A DNA stretch of 8,354 nucleotides from Planctomycetota bacterium (GTDB taxonomy: Bacteria > Planctomycetota > Planctomycetia > Planctomycetales > Planctomycetaceae). Below the pieces are notes generated by a model that made no database searches, was not told the origin of the DNA, and saw nothing but the letters and a program-made list of their open reading frames with translations. The stretch's first letter is position 1. Each line of letters starts with the position of its first letter. Where the stretch lies: contig QWOR01000146.1 in the NCBI GenBank assembly GCA_003669575.1, positions 1-8,354 of the forward strand, read 5' to 3'. Made by a program: the position numbers and the translations under genes. Of the stretch, positions 1 through 5,399 are shown in pieces.

Positions 1-916
1 GCATGACCGGGCGGCCCAGCGACTCTTCCAGCAGCTCCGCAGCGGCCTCGGAATCGGGGAGTTCGCTCTTGGAAATGCAGACGATTTCGGGCCGATCTAC
101 CAGCGTCGCATCGTAGAGCCGCAGCTCTTCACGGATCTTGTGGTAGTCGTCGATCGGGTTCGTCTGGTCGTCCGGATCGGGTTCGATCAGGTGGACGAAC
201 AGCTTCGTGCGTTGCACATGCTTGAGGAACTCATGCCCCAGGCCAATGCCCGCGTGAGCCCCTTCGATCAGACCGGGGATGTCAGCCATCACGAACTGGT
301 GGTCATATCCGACCCGCACAACCCCCAAGTTCGGGAACTTGGTGGTGAATGGATAAGGAGCGATCTCGGGAGTGGCCCGCGACATGCGGCTGAGTAGCGT
401 CGACTTGCCCGCGTTGGGCTTGCCGATGATTCCCACGTCGGCGATGACCTTCAGTTCGAGGAAGACCTCGCGGACTTCGCCGGGCTTGCCATGTTCGAAT
501 TCACGCGGGGTGCGGTTGGTGGAGCTGACGAACCGGCGATTGCCGTTCCCGCCCTTCCCGCCCTGGGCGATGACGATCTGGTCGCCGTCCTCCGCCAGAT
601 CCTTGATCACGTTTCCGTGTTCAATGTCTTTGACCAGCGTTCCGGGTGGGACGAGGATGATCATGTCCTCACCCGACTTGCCGGTGCAAAGCGTGCCGCC
701 GCCAGCTGTTCCGGGTTCCGCCTTCCAAAAGTGATGGCCAGCCAGGTTGGCCAGACTGCCGAGGTTGTGCTCCGCGCGGATGATGACGCTGCCTCCATCA
801 CCACCGTCGCCTCCGTCTGGACCGCCCCGCGGTACGTGAGCCTCTCGCCGGAAGCTGCACGCCCCATCTCCGCCATGCCCGGCATGGCAACTGATACGCA
901 CTCGATCAACAAACAT
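1..916 (-). CDS. obg: Obg family GTPase (partial, C-terminus outside window)
   Basis: Obg is an essential GTPase that binds the large ribosomal subunit and acts in its late assembly and in stress signalling. The 305 visible residues begin with the glycine-rich Obg fold (residues 1-158), including FRRE at 22-25 and GGPDGGDGGDGG at 31-42. The GTPase domain follows: the P-loop GKPNAGKS at 165-172, the switch I threonines in FTT at 190-192, and DIPG at 212-215. The G4 position, normally NKxD, reads SKSE at 282-285, so both the Asn and the Asp that read the guanine base are replaced. The ATG at 914-916 is chosen because the family's conserved N-terminus starts there and AGAGG lies 5 bases upstream. 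The reading frame is open to the left edge, so the end of the GTPase domain and any C-terminal extension are not seen. The gene is divergent from the oxidoreductase gene. Family assignment is very secure. Confidence 0.96.
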   Translation of the reverse strand, partial: MFVDRVRISCHAGHGGDGACSFRREAHVPRGGPDGGDGGDGGSVIIRAEHNLGSLANLAGHHFWKAEPGTAGGGTLCTGKSGEDMIILVPPGTLVKDIEHGNVIKDLAEDGDQIVIAQGGKGGNGNRRFVSSTNRTPREFEHGKPGEVREVFLELKVIADVGIIGKPNAGKSTLLSRMSRATPEIAPYPFTTKFPNLGVVRVGYDHQFVMADIPGLIEGAHAGIGLGHEFLKHVQRTKLFVHLIEPDPDDQTNPIDDYHKIREELRLYDATLVDRPEIVCISKSELPDSEAAAELLEESLGRPVM

Positions 917-990
917 AAGGCCTCTGCCACCACGACATCACATCGCCACCCCCGGCTCACAATTCCAGGCAACAGCGACAGCAATCACAT

Positions 991-999
991 AGTATAGCA
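991..999 (-). promoter_or_regulatory. Candidate extended -10 promoter for obg
   Basis: On the minus strand TATACT (991-996) is preceded by TG and one base, giving the extended -10 form TGnTATACT. No good -35 box lies at the usual distance, which is tolerable for extended -10 promoters. It would give obg a leader of roughly 65-70 bases. This is a motif match only. Confidence 0.35.
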
Positions 1000-1103
1000 G
1001 CCCCCATCCAAAAGAGCCTCGTCGCTCCTCACCACTTCATAATCTGTGTCCATCACGATCTCTTTGGCATCCCACTGCCCTCGGCCCTCGGCCTCCCCCG
1101 ACA

Positions 1104-1132
1104 TTGTCTCTCACATACCGCGGAAGTATCCT
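1104..1132 (+). promoter_or_regulatory. Candidate sigma-70-type promoter for the Gfo/Idh/MocA gene
   Basis: TTGTCT (1104-1109) and TATCCT (1127-1132) are separated by exactly 17 bases. Each matches the consensus at four of six positions. The start of transcription would fall near 1139, about 60 bases before the preferred ATG at 1199. It would lie just upstream of the alternative GTG start at 1166, leaving that one almost no leader. This is a motif match only. Confidence 0.35.
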
Positions 1133-1198
1133 GTCCCGACTGGGGCGGTGGATTGATTCCGTCCTGTGATTTCGACATCAACCGGGGATCAATACACC

Positions 1199-2395
1199 AT
1201 GGAAACCACCAACGGCTCACTCAATCGCAAACTCCGCATGGCTCTCGTCGGCGGAGGCCAGGGAGCCTTCATCGGCCGCGTTCACGCCACAGCTGCGGTC
1301 CTCGATAATCGGGCGGAACTGGTCGCAGGCGCCCTCTCTTCGGACCCAGCCAAGGCCAAGGCCTCGGCCCCGGCTTACGACATCAAGCCCGACCGGGCCT
1401 ATGGCTCCGTGCCCGAGATGATCGAAAAGGAAAAGGCCCTCCCCGCCGACAAGCGGATCGACTTCGTCACGGTCGCCACACCGAACCACACCCACTTTGC
1501 CATCGCCAAGGCGGCCGTTGAAGCGGGTTTCAACGTCATTTGCGACAAGCCGATGACCTTCGACCTGAAGGAAGCTGAGGAGCTGCAAAAGGCCGTCGAG
1601 AAGAGCGGTGTGGTGTTCGCCCTGTCGCACAACTACACCGGTTACCCGCTGGTTCGACAGGTCCGCGAGATGATCCTCGGCGGTGAACTGGGCGAGATCA
1701 ACGCCTTCCGCTCGAACTACATTCAGGGCTGGCTGCGGACACGGCTGGAGTCGTCCGACCAGAAGCAGGCCAAGTGGCGGACCGACCCCAAGCAGTCGGG
1801 CATCGCTGGCTGTTTCGGCGACATCGGTACGCACGCTTACAACCTGGGCCGGTACATGACGGGCCTGTTGCCGATCGATGTGTCGTGCAACCTGAAGGTC
1901 TTCGAATCGGGCCGCTCGCTGGATGATTATGGCCATGCGGTCATCCGACTGGAAAACGGAGCCCTCGGCACCGTGACCGCCAGCCAGATCTCCCACGGCC
2001 GCGAGAACGACCTCTTCATCGAAGTCGACGGAACCAAGGGCGCCATCTCCTGGCGCCAGGAAAACCCCAACGAACTGATCGTTCGCCGCAATGGGCAGCC
2101 GCACCAGATCTACACCCGGGCAGGGGGACCCTACCTGAGCCCGCTTGCAGCTGCGTCGAGCCGCCTGCCCTCCGGACACCCCGAGGCGTTCTTCGAAGCA
2201 TTCGCCAACGTGTACCGGTTTGCCTACGACTCGATGGCCGACCGTGCCGCCGGGAAGAAGTTCGAGACCCGCGACACGATCTATCCGAACGTCTACGACG
2301 GCGTCGAAGGCATGTACTTCATCGAACAGTGCGTCGCCAGCAGCAAGAACAACGGAGCCTGGACCCCGCTCAAGCACCCCAGTGCCCGGCGATAG
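1199..2395 (+). CDS. Gfo/Idh/MocA family NAD(P)-dependent oxidoreductase
   Basis: This 398-residue protein belongs to the glucose-fructose oxidoreductase / inositol dehydrogenase / MocA family, whose members oxidise or reduce sugars and polyols with a bound nicotinamide cofactor. The N-terminal Rossmann fold shows a glycine-rich loop VGGGQGAFIG at 17-26 and TPNHTH in the middle of the domain. The catalytic-lysine motif, usually EKP, reads DKP with Lys117. The C-terminal alpha/beta domain carries GDIGTHAYN, with Asp208, His212 and Asn215 at the usual active-site positions. Length is normal for the family. An in-frame GTG at 1166 would add 11 residues. The ATG is preferred because the family's conserved sequence begins soon after it and GGGGA lies about 10 bases upstream. 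There is no signal peptide, so a cytoplasmic enzyme is likely. It appears monocistronic, with its own promoter candidate and a terminator. The family is certain; the substrate cannot be told. Confidence 0.93.
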   Translation: METTNGSLNRKLRMALVGGGQGAFIGRVHATAAVLDNRAELVAGALSSDPAKAKASAPAYDIKPDRAYGSVPEMIEKEKALPADKRIDFVTVATPNHTHFAIAKAAVEAGFNVICDKPMTFDLKEAEELQKAVEKSGVVFALSHNYTGYPLVRQVREMILGGELGEINAFRSNYIQGWLRTRLESSDQKQAKWRTDPKQSGIAGCFGDIGTHAYNLGRYMTGLLPIDVSCNLKVFESGRSLDDYGHAVIRLENGALGTVTASQISHGRENDLFIEVDGTKGAISWRQENPNELIVRRNGQPHQIYTRAGGPYLSPLAAASSRLPSGHPEAFFEAFANVYRFAYDSMADRAAGKKFETRDTIYPNVYDGVEGMYFIEQCVASSKNNGAWTPLKHPSARR

Positions 2396-2425
2396 CCACA
2401 GCGGGACGAATTTCGAGAAGTACCC

Positions 2426-2458
2426 AGCCGGGTCAGCGACAGCTGCCCGGCTTTTTTT
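2426..2458 (+). terminator. Strong intrinsic terminator of the Gfo/Idh/MocA gene
   Basis: AGCCGGG (2426-2432) pairs with CCCGGCT (2446-2452), and inside it CAGC (2434-2437) pairs with GCTG (2442-2445) around a GACA loop, with a single bulged T at 2433. The 11-bp GC-rich stem runs directly into seven T residues (2452-2458). It lies 31 bases after the oxidoreductase stop codon. Confidence 0.93.
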
Positions 2459-2660
2459 GTTGAAAACGCGCGGCAGTGACTCCATGTGAGATCAACCTTG
2501 ACAAACGAAGATAACAATTCTCTCACATCAAGAATGTCGACACTGGTTAACGTAGCCTCAATCGAGTCGAGGGATTCACATTTCCTTGAAAATTTCCATG
2601 CTAAGCTGCGGCGATGTGGACGATTTCGGATGCTCTGCAGCGGTAAGACCCGCCGGCAAA

Positions 2661-2695
2661 AAAATTGCCATTCCACCCCAATGGCAGTTCTTTTT
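2661..2695. terminator. Two-way terminator-like hairpin
   Basis: TGCCATT (2666-2672) pairs perfectly with AATGGCA (2680-2686) around a 7-base loop. Seven A residues (2658-2664) precede the stem and TTCTTTTT (2688-2695) follows it, so the structure has a U-tract in either direction of transcription. No gene ends next to it: the upstream oxidoreductase already has its own terminator 200 bases earlier. It may end a short untranslated transcript or act as an insulator. The stem is only 7 bp. Confidence 0.5.
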
Positions 2696-2729
2696 CTCCA
2701 AATTTTAACTTTTTCCATTGCCTCAGGGA

Positions 2730-2757
2730 TTGCTAGATACCAACACATGCATATTAT
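2730..2757 (+). promoter_or_regulatory. Candidate promoter upstream of the pilin leader region
   Basis: TTGCTA (2730-2735) and TATTAT (2752-2757) are 16 bases apart; the boxes match the sigma-70 consensus at four and five of six positions. Transcription starting near 2764 would read the doubtful frame at 2833-3207 and continue through the structured leader into the DUF1559 gene. In AT-rich DNA such matches are common, so this is weak evidence alone. Confidence 0.3.
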
Positions 2758-2832
2758 CTAATGCAAGCTCAACGTCTGGGGGCGTTCTGCCGAAGTCAAC
2801 TACCCAGACACTGCCTTTCGTGATGCGTCGTT

Positions 2833-3207
2833 ATGGCGATCAAGTACACCATCCATTGGATATGCCTGCTTTCAGCAGTCTGTATGACTGTCAATGGAGA
2901 GCTATCGGTCCGATCAAGGTGCGTCGGTTTGAGCCTTCTGTCGATGAACGATCAGCAAACGAATTTAAGCGCCCGTAAAGAATTTCCTGCTGCTCAATCG
3001 GACTCAGTCTCGCTGGAAACCACGCGAACACAGTGCGTGCAGTCTGGCTCGGACATGTTTCCGATGATTCCTGAATTCTCTGCAAATCACCCTGAGTTCA
3101 GTCGAAGTGCCAAACTCACGTCAATCAATGCCATGACCTCCGAGTTCTCGGTGGACATTGTTCCGGTTCTGAAGCGTACCGCAATCTCGTCTGGTTCAAC
3201 CTCCTGA
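2833..3207 (+). CDS. Doubtful hypothetical protein, 124 residues
   Basis: No family is recognised. The frame starts at an ATG with no clear Shine-Dalgarno sequence. Its first 22 residues look like a weak export signal: a lysine at position 4, a hydrophobic stretch IHWICLLSAVCMTV (8-21), then NG. The rest is rich in serine and threonine with no visible motif. Third codon positions are only modestly richer in G and C than the whole frame, as expected for a weakly coding or decaying gene. The stop codon falls at the edge of the loop of the large hairpin at 3177-3225, so the last codons would form that structure. A promoter candidate lies about 75 bases upstream. It could equally be a chance frame in a long leader, and comparison with relatives would settle it. 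Confidence 0.22.
   Translation: MAIKYTIHWICLLSAVCMTVNGELSVRSRCVGLSLLSMNDQQTNLSARKEFPAAQSDSVSLETTRTQCVQSGSDMFPMIPEFSANHPEFSRSAKLTSINAMTSEFSVDIVPVLKRTAISSGSTS
3137..3154. repeat. 18-bp near-perfect palindrome, possible operator
   Basis: CCTCCGAGTTCTCGGTGG is an inverted repeat around TT with a single mismatched pair (3139/3152). Perfect arms are CCGAG (3140-3144) and CTCGG (3147-3151). The 2-base centre is too small for a good RNA loop, so a protein-binding dyad is more likely. It lies about 170 bases upstream of the DUF1559 start. Confidence 0.35.
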
Positions 3208-3225
3208 GCCAGAGGAATTGCGGTA
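3177..3225 (+). promoter_or_regulatory. Large structured leader hairpin with anti-Shine-Dalgarno loop
   Basis: Two stacked stems are seen. The outer TACCGCAAT (3177-3185) pairs perfectly with ATTGCGGTA (3217-3225). After an internal loop (CTCG 3186-3189 against GGA 3214-3216), the inner TCTGGTTCA (3190-3198) pairs with TGAGCCAGA (3205-3213). The six-base loop is ACCTCC (3199-3204). The one non-Watson-Crick pair, T3195 with G3208, is a G-U wobble in plus-strand RNA but an A-C mismatch in minus-strand RNA, so the plus strand is favoured. The loop equals the anti-Shine-Dalgarno core of 16S rRNA. It could pair with the GGAG (3315-3318) of the DUF1559 ribosome binding site. No T-tract follows, so it is not an intrinsic terminator. 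The structure is directly seen; the regulatory role is inference. Confidence 0.55.
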
Positions 3226-3254
3226 TCGAATCGCAGTCATTCGACAAGTCACAT

Positions 3255-3264
3255 CGAACGTTCG
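3255..3264. repeat. 10-bp perfect palindrome CGAACGTTCG
   Basis: A perfect palindrome lies 60 bases before the DUF1559 start. Its left half also forms part of a second inverted repeat, TTCGA (3240-3244) with TCGAA (3254-3258). Short palindromes occur by chance; it is listed because it belongs to a cluster of inverted repeats in this leader. Confidence 0.3.
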
Positions 3265-3266
3265 CT

Positions 3267-3290
3267 GGGGATGACAATTTCGTCATCTCT
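3267..3290 (+). promoter_or_regulatory. Second leader hairpin close to the DUF1559 start
   Basis: GATGAC (3270-3275) pairs perfectly with GTCATC (3282-3287) around AATTTC. Three more pairs (3267-3269 with 3288-3290), two of them G-U wobbles in plus-strand RNA, extend the stem to 9 bp. It ends 22 bases before the ribosome binding site. It could insulate the start region or alternate with the larger upstream hairpin. Confidence 0.4.
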
Positions 3291-3312
3291 GGAATCTGAC
3301 GCTGTTTTTCGC

Positions 3313-3318
3313 GAGGAG
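3313..3318 (+). promoter_or_regulatory. Ribosome binding site that sets the DUF1559 start
   Basis: GAGGAG stands 6 bases before the ATG at 3325, a near-ideal Shine-Dalgarno sequence. It decides between this ATG and the in-frame ATG at 3271, which has no such site and would put 18 extra residues before the prepilin signal. Confidence 0.85.
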
Positions 3319-3324
3319 TTTTCT

Positions 3325-4410
3325 ATGTTGTTGCGTACTCGAAAGTCGGGTTTCACCCTGATCGAACTGCTGGTGGTCATCGCGATCATCGCTGTTCTTA
3401 TCGCTCTGTTGCTGCCAGCTGTGCAGCAGGCCCGTGAAGCGGCCCGCCGCTCACAATGCAAGAACAATCTGAAGCAACTCGGCTTGGCTCTGCACAACTA
3501 CCACGACACCTACAACAAGTTCCCATCGGGCTTCGTGTCGATGGCTTGGCCATCCACAACATCGGCAACCACTGAGCTCTCATGCTGGAGTTGGGGAGCC
3601 ATGATTCTGCCTTACATCGATCAGGCTCCGATGTACAACCTCGTCCAACCAGGAACGATCTCCCTGGCTGCTAATCTCGCAGCTGGCGGTGCACAGGCGA
3701 CAGCTCTGACCACTCCTCTGCCGGGCTTCATGTGTCCCAGTGACACCGGTCCCAACTTGAACGACTTCAATGCTTCGTACGCTGTCACTGCAGCCGAGCA
3801 ATCTGCTGCCGGATTTGGAACGTACGACCGTCGTGCGACTTCGGATGGGACTAATCGTATCGCCATCGCGAAGTCAAACTACGTTGGTGTGGCCGATTCG
3901 GGTGACAGCGGAACTCCCGCTTGGAATCCTGCGACATACGGTCCTCCGCTCGGACTCTTCTCGGCCAACTCTGGCAATGGAATCCGTAACATGACCGACG
4001 GAACCAGCAATACCCTGATCGTCGGCGAGCGAGCGTTCAAGTTCGAAGGACTGACCGCTGGTGCAGGTAATGCACTAGGCTTCGGCATGACTTCAACGGG
4101 AGCATACGCAGGTTTGTATGCTCGCTCCGCACTGGCCATTTATGGAATCCCCTACTGGGGCATTAACCAGTCAGTGAACAACGAAGAACACCAGACCCGT
4201 GGCTTCTCCAGCACCCATGTGGGTGGTACTCACTTCGTCATGGGTGACGGTGCCGTTCGCTTTATCAGCGACAACATCGACCACAAGCCCAACAGCATCG
4301 GGGGTGCTCCAGCCACAACTGGAGGCGGACACGGTGGATCGACGTACGTCGACAGCACCTTCGAGTACCTGCTCACGATCGCCAATGGCGAAGTGGTGGG
4401 TGAGTTCTAG
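3325..4410 (+). CDS. DUF1559 domain protein with prepilin-type N-terminus
   Basis: This 361-residue protein is the classic planctomycete DUF1559 pseudopilin-like protein. It begins with a short basic leader (residues 1-9, RTRKSG) followed by FTLIELLVV, the class III signal cut by prepilin peptidase after Gly9, with Glu14 at the +5 position needed for assembly. A hydrophobic helix runs to about residue 31 and continues into an amphipathic part, QQAREAARRSQCKNNLKQLG (34-53). The body is rich in Gly, Ser, Thr and Ala, as in secreted proteins. Near the end HVGGTHFVMGDG (298-309) is the H-X9-DG motif that marks the family. Planctomycete genomes carry many copies; their function is unproven, with an extracellular or periplasmic filament or cell-surface role suspected. 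Two hairpins follow it, and two lipoproteins of a type often found beside DUF1559 genes lie downstream. The leader holds several inverted repeats. Family assignment is very secure. Confidence 0.96.
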   Translation: MLLRTRKSGFTLIELLVVIAIIAVLIALLLPAVQQAREAARRSQCKNNLKQLGLALHNYHDTYNKFPSGFVSMAWPSTTSATTELSCWSWGAMILPYIDQAPMYNLVQPGTISLAANLAAGGAQATALTTPLPGFMCPSDTGPNLNDFNASYAVTAAEQSAAGFGTYDRRATSDGTNRIAIAKSNYVGVADSGDSGTPAWNPATYGPPLGLFSANSGNGIRNMTDGTSNTLIVGERAFKFEGLTAGAGNALGFGMTSTGAYAGLYARSALAIYGIPYWGINQSVNNEEHQTRGFSSTHVGGTHFVMGDGAVRFISDNIDHKPNSIGGAPATTGGGHGGSTYVDSTFEYLLTIANGEVVGEF

Positions 4411-4424
4411 TCCATGTTTCTGCT

Positions 4425-4459
4425 CCATCTTCCAGACAAACATCTTATCTGGAAGATGG
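4425..4459 (+). other. Perfect 12-bp hairpin at the 3' end of the DUF1559 transcript
   Basis: CCATCTTCCAGA (4425-4436) pairs perfectly with TCTGGAAGATGG (4448-4459) around an 11-base loop. It starts 14 bases after the stop codon and has no T-tract. It therefore looks like a 3' stabilising or processing structure rather than an intrinsic terminator. Confidence 0.6.
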
Positions 4460-4556
4460 CAGTGGAACTCAGGTGCGATAATCTGTGAAGCCAAGATCTG
4501 ATTCAAATTCTGATCCGCTCGCAGGTTTCACATCCAAGCTGACGTTTGAGCATGAT

Positions 4557-4594
4557 GACCGGTCCCAGCCCGAGTGCATGGGTCCGGTCGTTTT
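4557..4594 (+). terminator. Intrinsic terminator after the DUF1559 gene
   Basis: GACCGG (4557-4562) pairs with CCGGTC (4584-4589). After a T-T mismatch, CCCA (4564-4567) pairs with TGGG (4579-4582) around an 11-base loop. A short T-tract, TTTT (4591-4594), follows after a G. It separates the DUF1559 transcript from the lipoprotein gene 170 bases further on. Confidence 0.75.
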
Positions 4595-4623
4595 CTGATG
4601 CCACTCATTGAATGACATCATGA

Positions 4624-4647
4624 AGGGGGCGGTTATCGCTTACCCCT
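4624..4647. repeat. Bulged GC-rich inverted repeat upstream of the first lipoprotein
   Basis: AGGGG (4624-4628) pairs with CCCCT (4643-4647), and GCG (4629-4631) with CGC (4637-4639), with three unpaired bases (4640-4642) on one side. There is no T-tract. It lies in the 150-base leader region of the lipoprotein gene. Confidence 0.35.
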
Positions 4648-4658
4648 CTGAATTATTC

Positions 4659-4675
4659 CGAGCGGTATCGAGCGG
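4659..4675. repeat. Direct repeat CGAGCGG at one helical turn
   Basis: CGAGCGG occurs at 4659-4665 and again at 4669-4675, a 10-base period that would place both copies on the same face of the helix. It lies about 90 bases upstream of the lipoprotein start. It may be an activator or repressor site; it may also be chance. Confidence 0.25.
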
Positions 4676-4716
4676 ATGCCGAGTCCATCATGATGGCTGG
4701 CTCAATGATCAATTTC

Positions 4717-4742
4717 TATCTCAACGGTTCTCTGTTGAGATA
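4717..4742 (+). promoter_or_regulatory. Perfect 9-bp hairpin just before the first lipoprotein
   Basis: TATCTCAAC (4717-4725) pairs perfectly with GTTGAGATA (4734-4742) around GGTTCTCT. It ends 7 bases before the GAGG ribosome binding site (4750-4753). It is a candidate translational control element, or an operator if DNA-bound. Confidence 0.45.
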
Positions 4743-4762
4743 TCACTGTGAGGCCTACTTCA

Positions 4763-5200
4763 ATGATTGTGAATCACAAATCTGCAACTGTGTTCCTACT
4801 CGCTGCCCTGACATGCATGCTGACCGGGTGCGGAGGAGCTGATATTCCCGAACTGGGAGATGTCAAAGGCGTCGTCAAGATGAACGGGGAACCCGTCAAA
4901 GGCATTGATGTGGTTGCGTACCCGGTTGATGGACGCCCAGCGTTTGGCAAGACTGATGAAAACGGGGCCTACTCCCTTATGTTCAAACATGGGATCTCTG
5001 GCACGAAAGTTGGCCAGAATCGTATCTCTCCGACTTGGACCAACGGTGGTCCGACAGTCCCTAAAGAATTTACGGAGATGATGTTCGACATTAAGCCAGG
5101 TGAGAACACTATCGACTTCGACATGAAGTCTGACTTACCCGCGTGGAAGGGTGTAACGGCTCCCTCGAAGAAGCCGAAGAAGCAAGTTCCCCTCGATTGA
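4763..5200 (+). CDS. Small lipoprotein with carboxypeptidase-regulatory-like domain (paralogue 1)
   Basis: This 145-residue exported lipoprotein belongs to the short planctomycete family with one transthyretin/carboxypeptidase-regulatory-like beta-sandwich. The signal peptide (1-22) ends in LTGC, a standard lipobox, so Cys23 should be lipidated. Residue +2 is Gly. The beta domain starts with VKGVVKMNGEPVKG (34-47), followed by GRPAFGKTDENGAY (57-70), the typical repeat-strand and loop pattern. The C-terminal tail is lysine-rich (KKPKK), unlike its neighbour. The start is the ATG with GAGG nine bases upstream; an in-frame GTG at 4748 has no binding site. The next lipoprotein is clearly a paralogue: residues 28-70 align without gaps at 21 of 43 identities. 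A separate terminator follows. Such genes often accompany DUF1559 genes, but their function is unknown. Confidence 0.88.
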   Translation: MIVNHKSATVFLLAALTCMLTGCGGADIPELGDVKGVVKMNGEPVKGIDVVAYPVDGRPAFGKTDENGAYSLMFKHGISGTKVGQNRISPTWTNGGPTVPKEFTEMMFDIKPGENTIDFDMKSDLPAWKGVTAPSKKPKKQVPLD

Positions 5201-5307
5201 TTCCCTATCCAAAAGGGATTGGAACGGTGATGAGCGAAGGGTGGTATGCTTGGCCTTCCCTCAAGTAACGCTCGTAGAATCATTCGCCCTAGATAGAAAA
5301 TGGACTC

Positions 5308-5346
5308 GCGGGTCTCTTTCATTCAGAGAGGCCCGCATTTTCTTGT
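5308..5346 (+). terminator. Intrinsic terminator between the two lipoprotein genes
   Basis: A 12-bp stem pairs 5308-5319 with 5325-5336 around a 5-base loop (CATTC); two pairs are G-U wobbles and the base is GCGGG/CCCGC. TTTT and further T residues follow (5338-5346). It lies about 110 bases after the first lipoprotein, so the second must have its own promoter between here and 5400 or rely on read-through. Confidence 0.85.
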
Positions 5347-5399
5347 TATGTGTATGAGTGCTGGACGATTACGGAGTCGTTGATTGTGGGGGGCCATCG

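Larger units (their letters stand above)
2459..2832. other. Gene-free stretch with terminator-like hairpin and promoter candidate
   Basis: No reading frame here has a recognisable family, a good ribosome binding site or a codon pattern like the neighbours. Short frames on both strands (for example 2486-2761 plus and 2293-2748 minus) read as random peptides. The stretch is visibly more AT-rich than the oxidoreductase gene. The two items supported in it are the hairpin at 2661-2695 and the promoter candidate at 2730-2757, listed separately. A TTGACA sits at 2498-2503, but no -10 box follows at the right spacing. Confidence 0.6.

Noticed and set aside
491..997. 168-codon plus-strand frame and 107-codon minus-strand frame in another phase over obg
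   Set aside because: The Obg frame carries all family motifs through this region; the others are shadows.
1166..1198. GTG start giving the oxidoreductase 11 extra residues
   Set aside because: There is no Shine-Dalgarno sequence and the extra residues are not part of the family fold; it remains possible.
1217..2485. 422-codon open frame on the minus strand opposite the oxidoreductase gene
   Set aside because: It lies wholly antisense to a gene with clear family motifs, has no recognisable domain, and is the expected shadow of GC-rich codon use.
2293..2748. 151-codon minus-strand frame running into the oxidoreductase gene
   Set aside because: Its C-terminal third is antisense to a real gene, it crosses two terminator hairpins, and it has no motif.
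2718..2978. Peptide GLLDTNTCIL resembling the start of a VapC-type PIN toxin
   Set aside because: Only about ten residues resemble it. The later PIN acidic residues and hydrophobic pattern are missing, and no antitoxin gene is nearby. Chance or a tiny remnant cannot be told apart.
3271..3324. Upstream ATG extending the DUF1559 protein by 18 residues
   Set aside because: It would put acidic residues before the prepilin leader, lies inside a hairpin, and lacks a ribosome binding site, whereas the ATG at 3325 has an ideal one.
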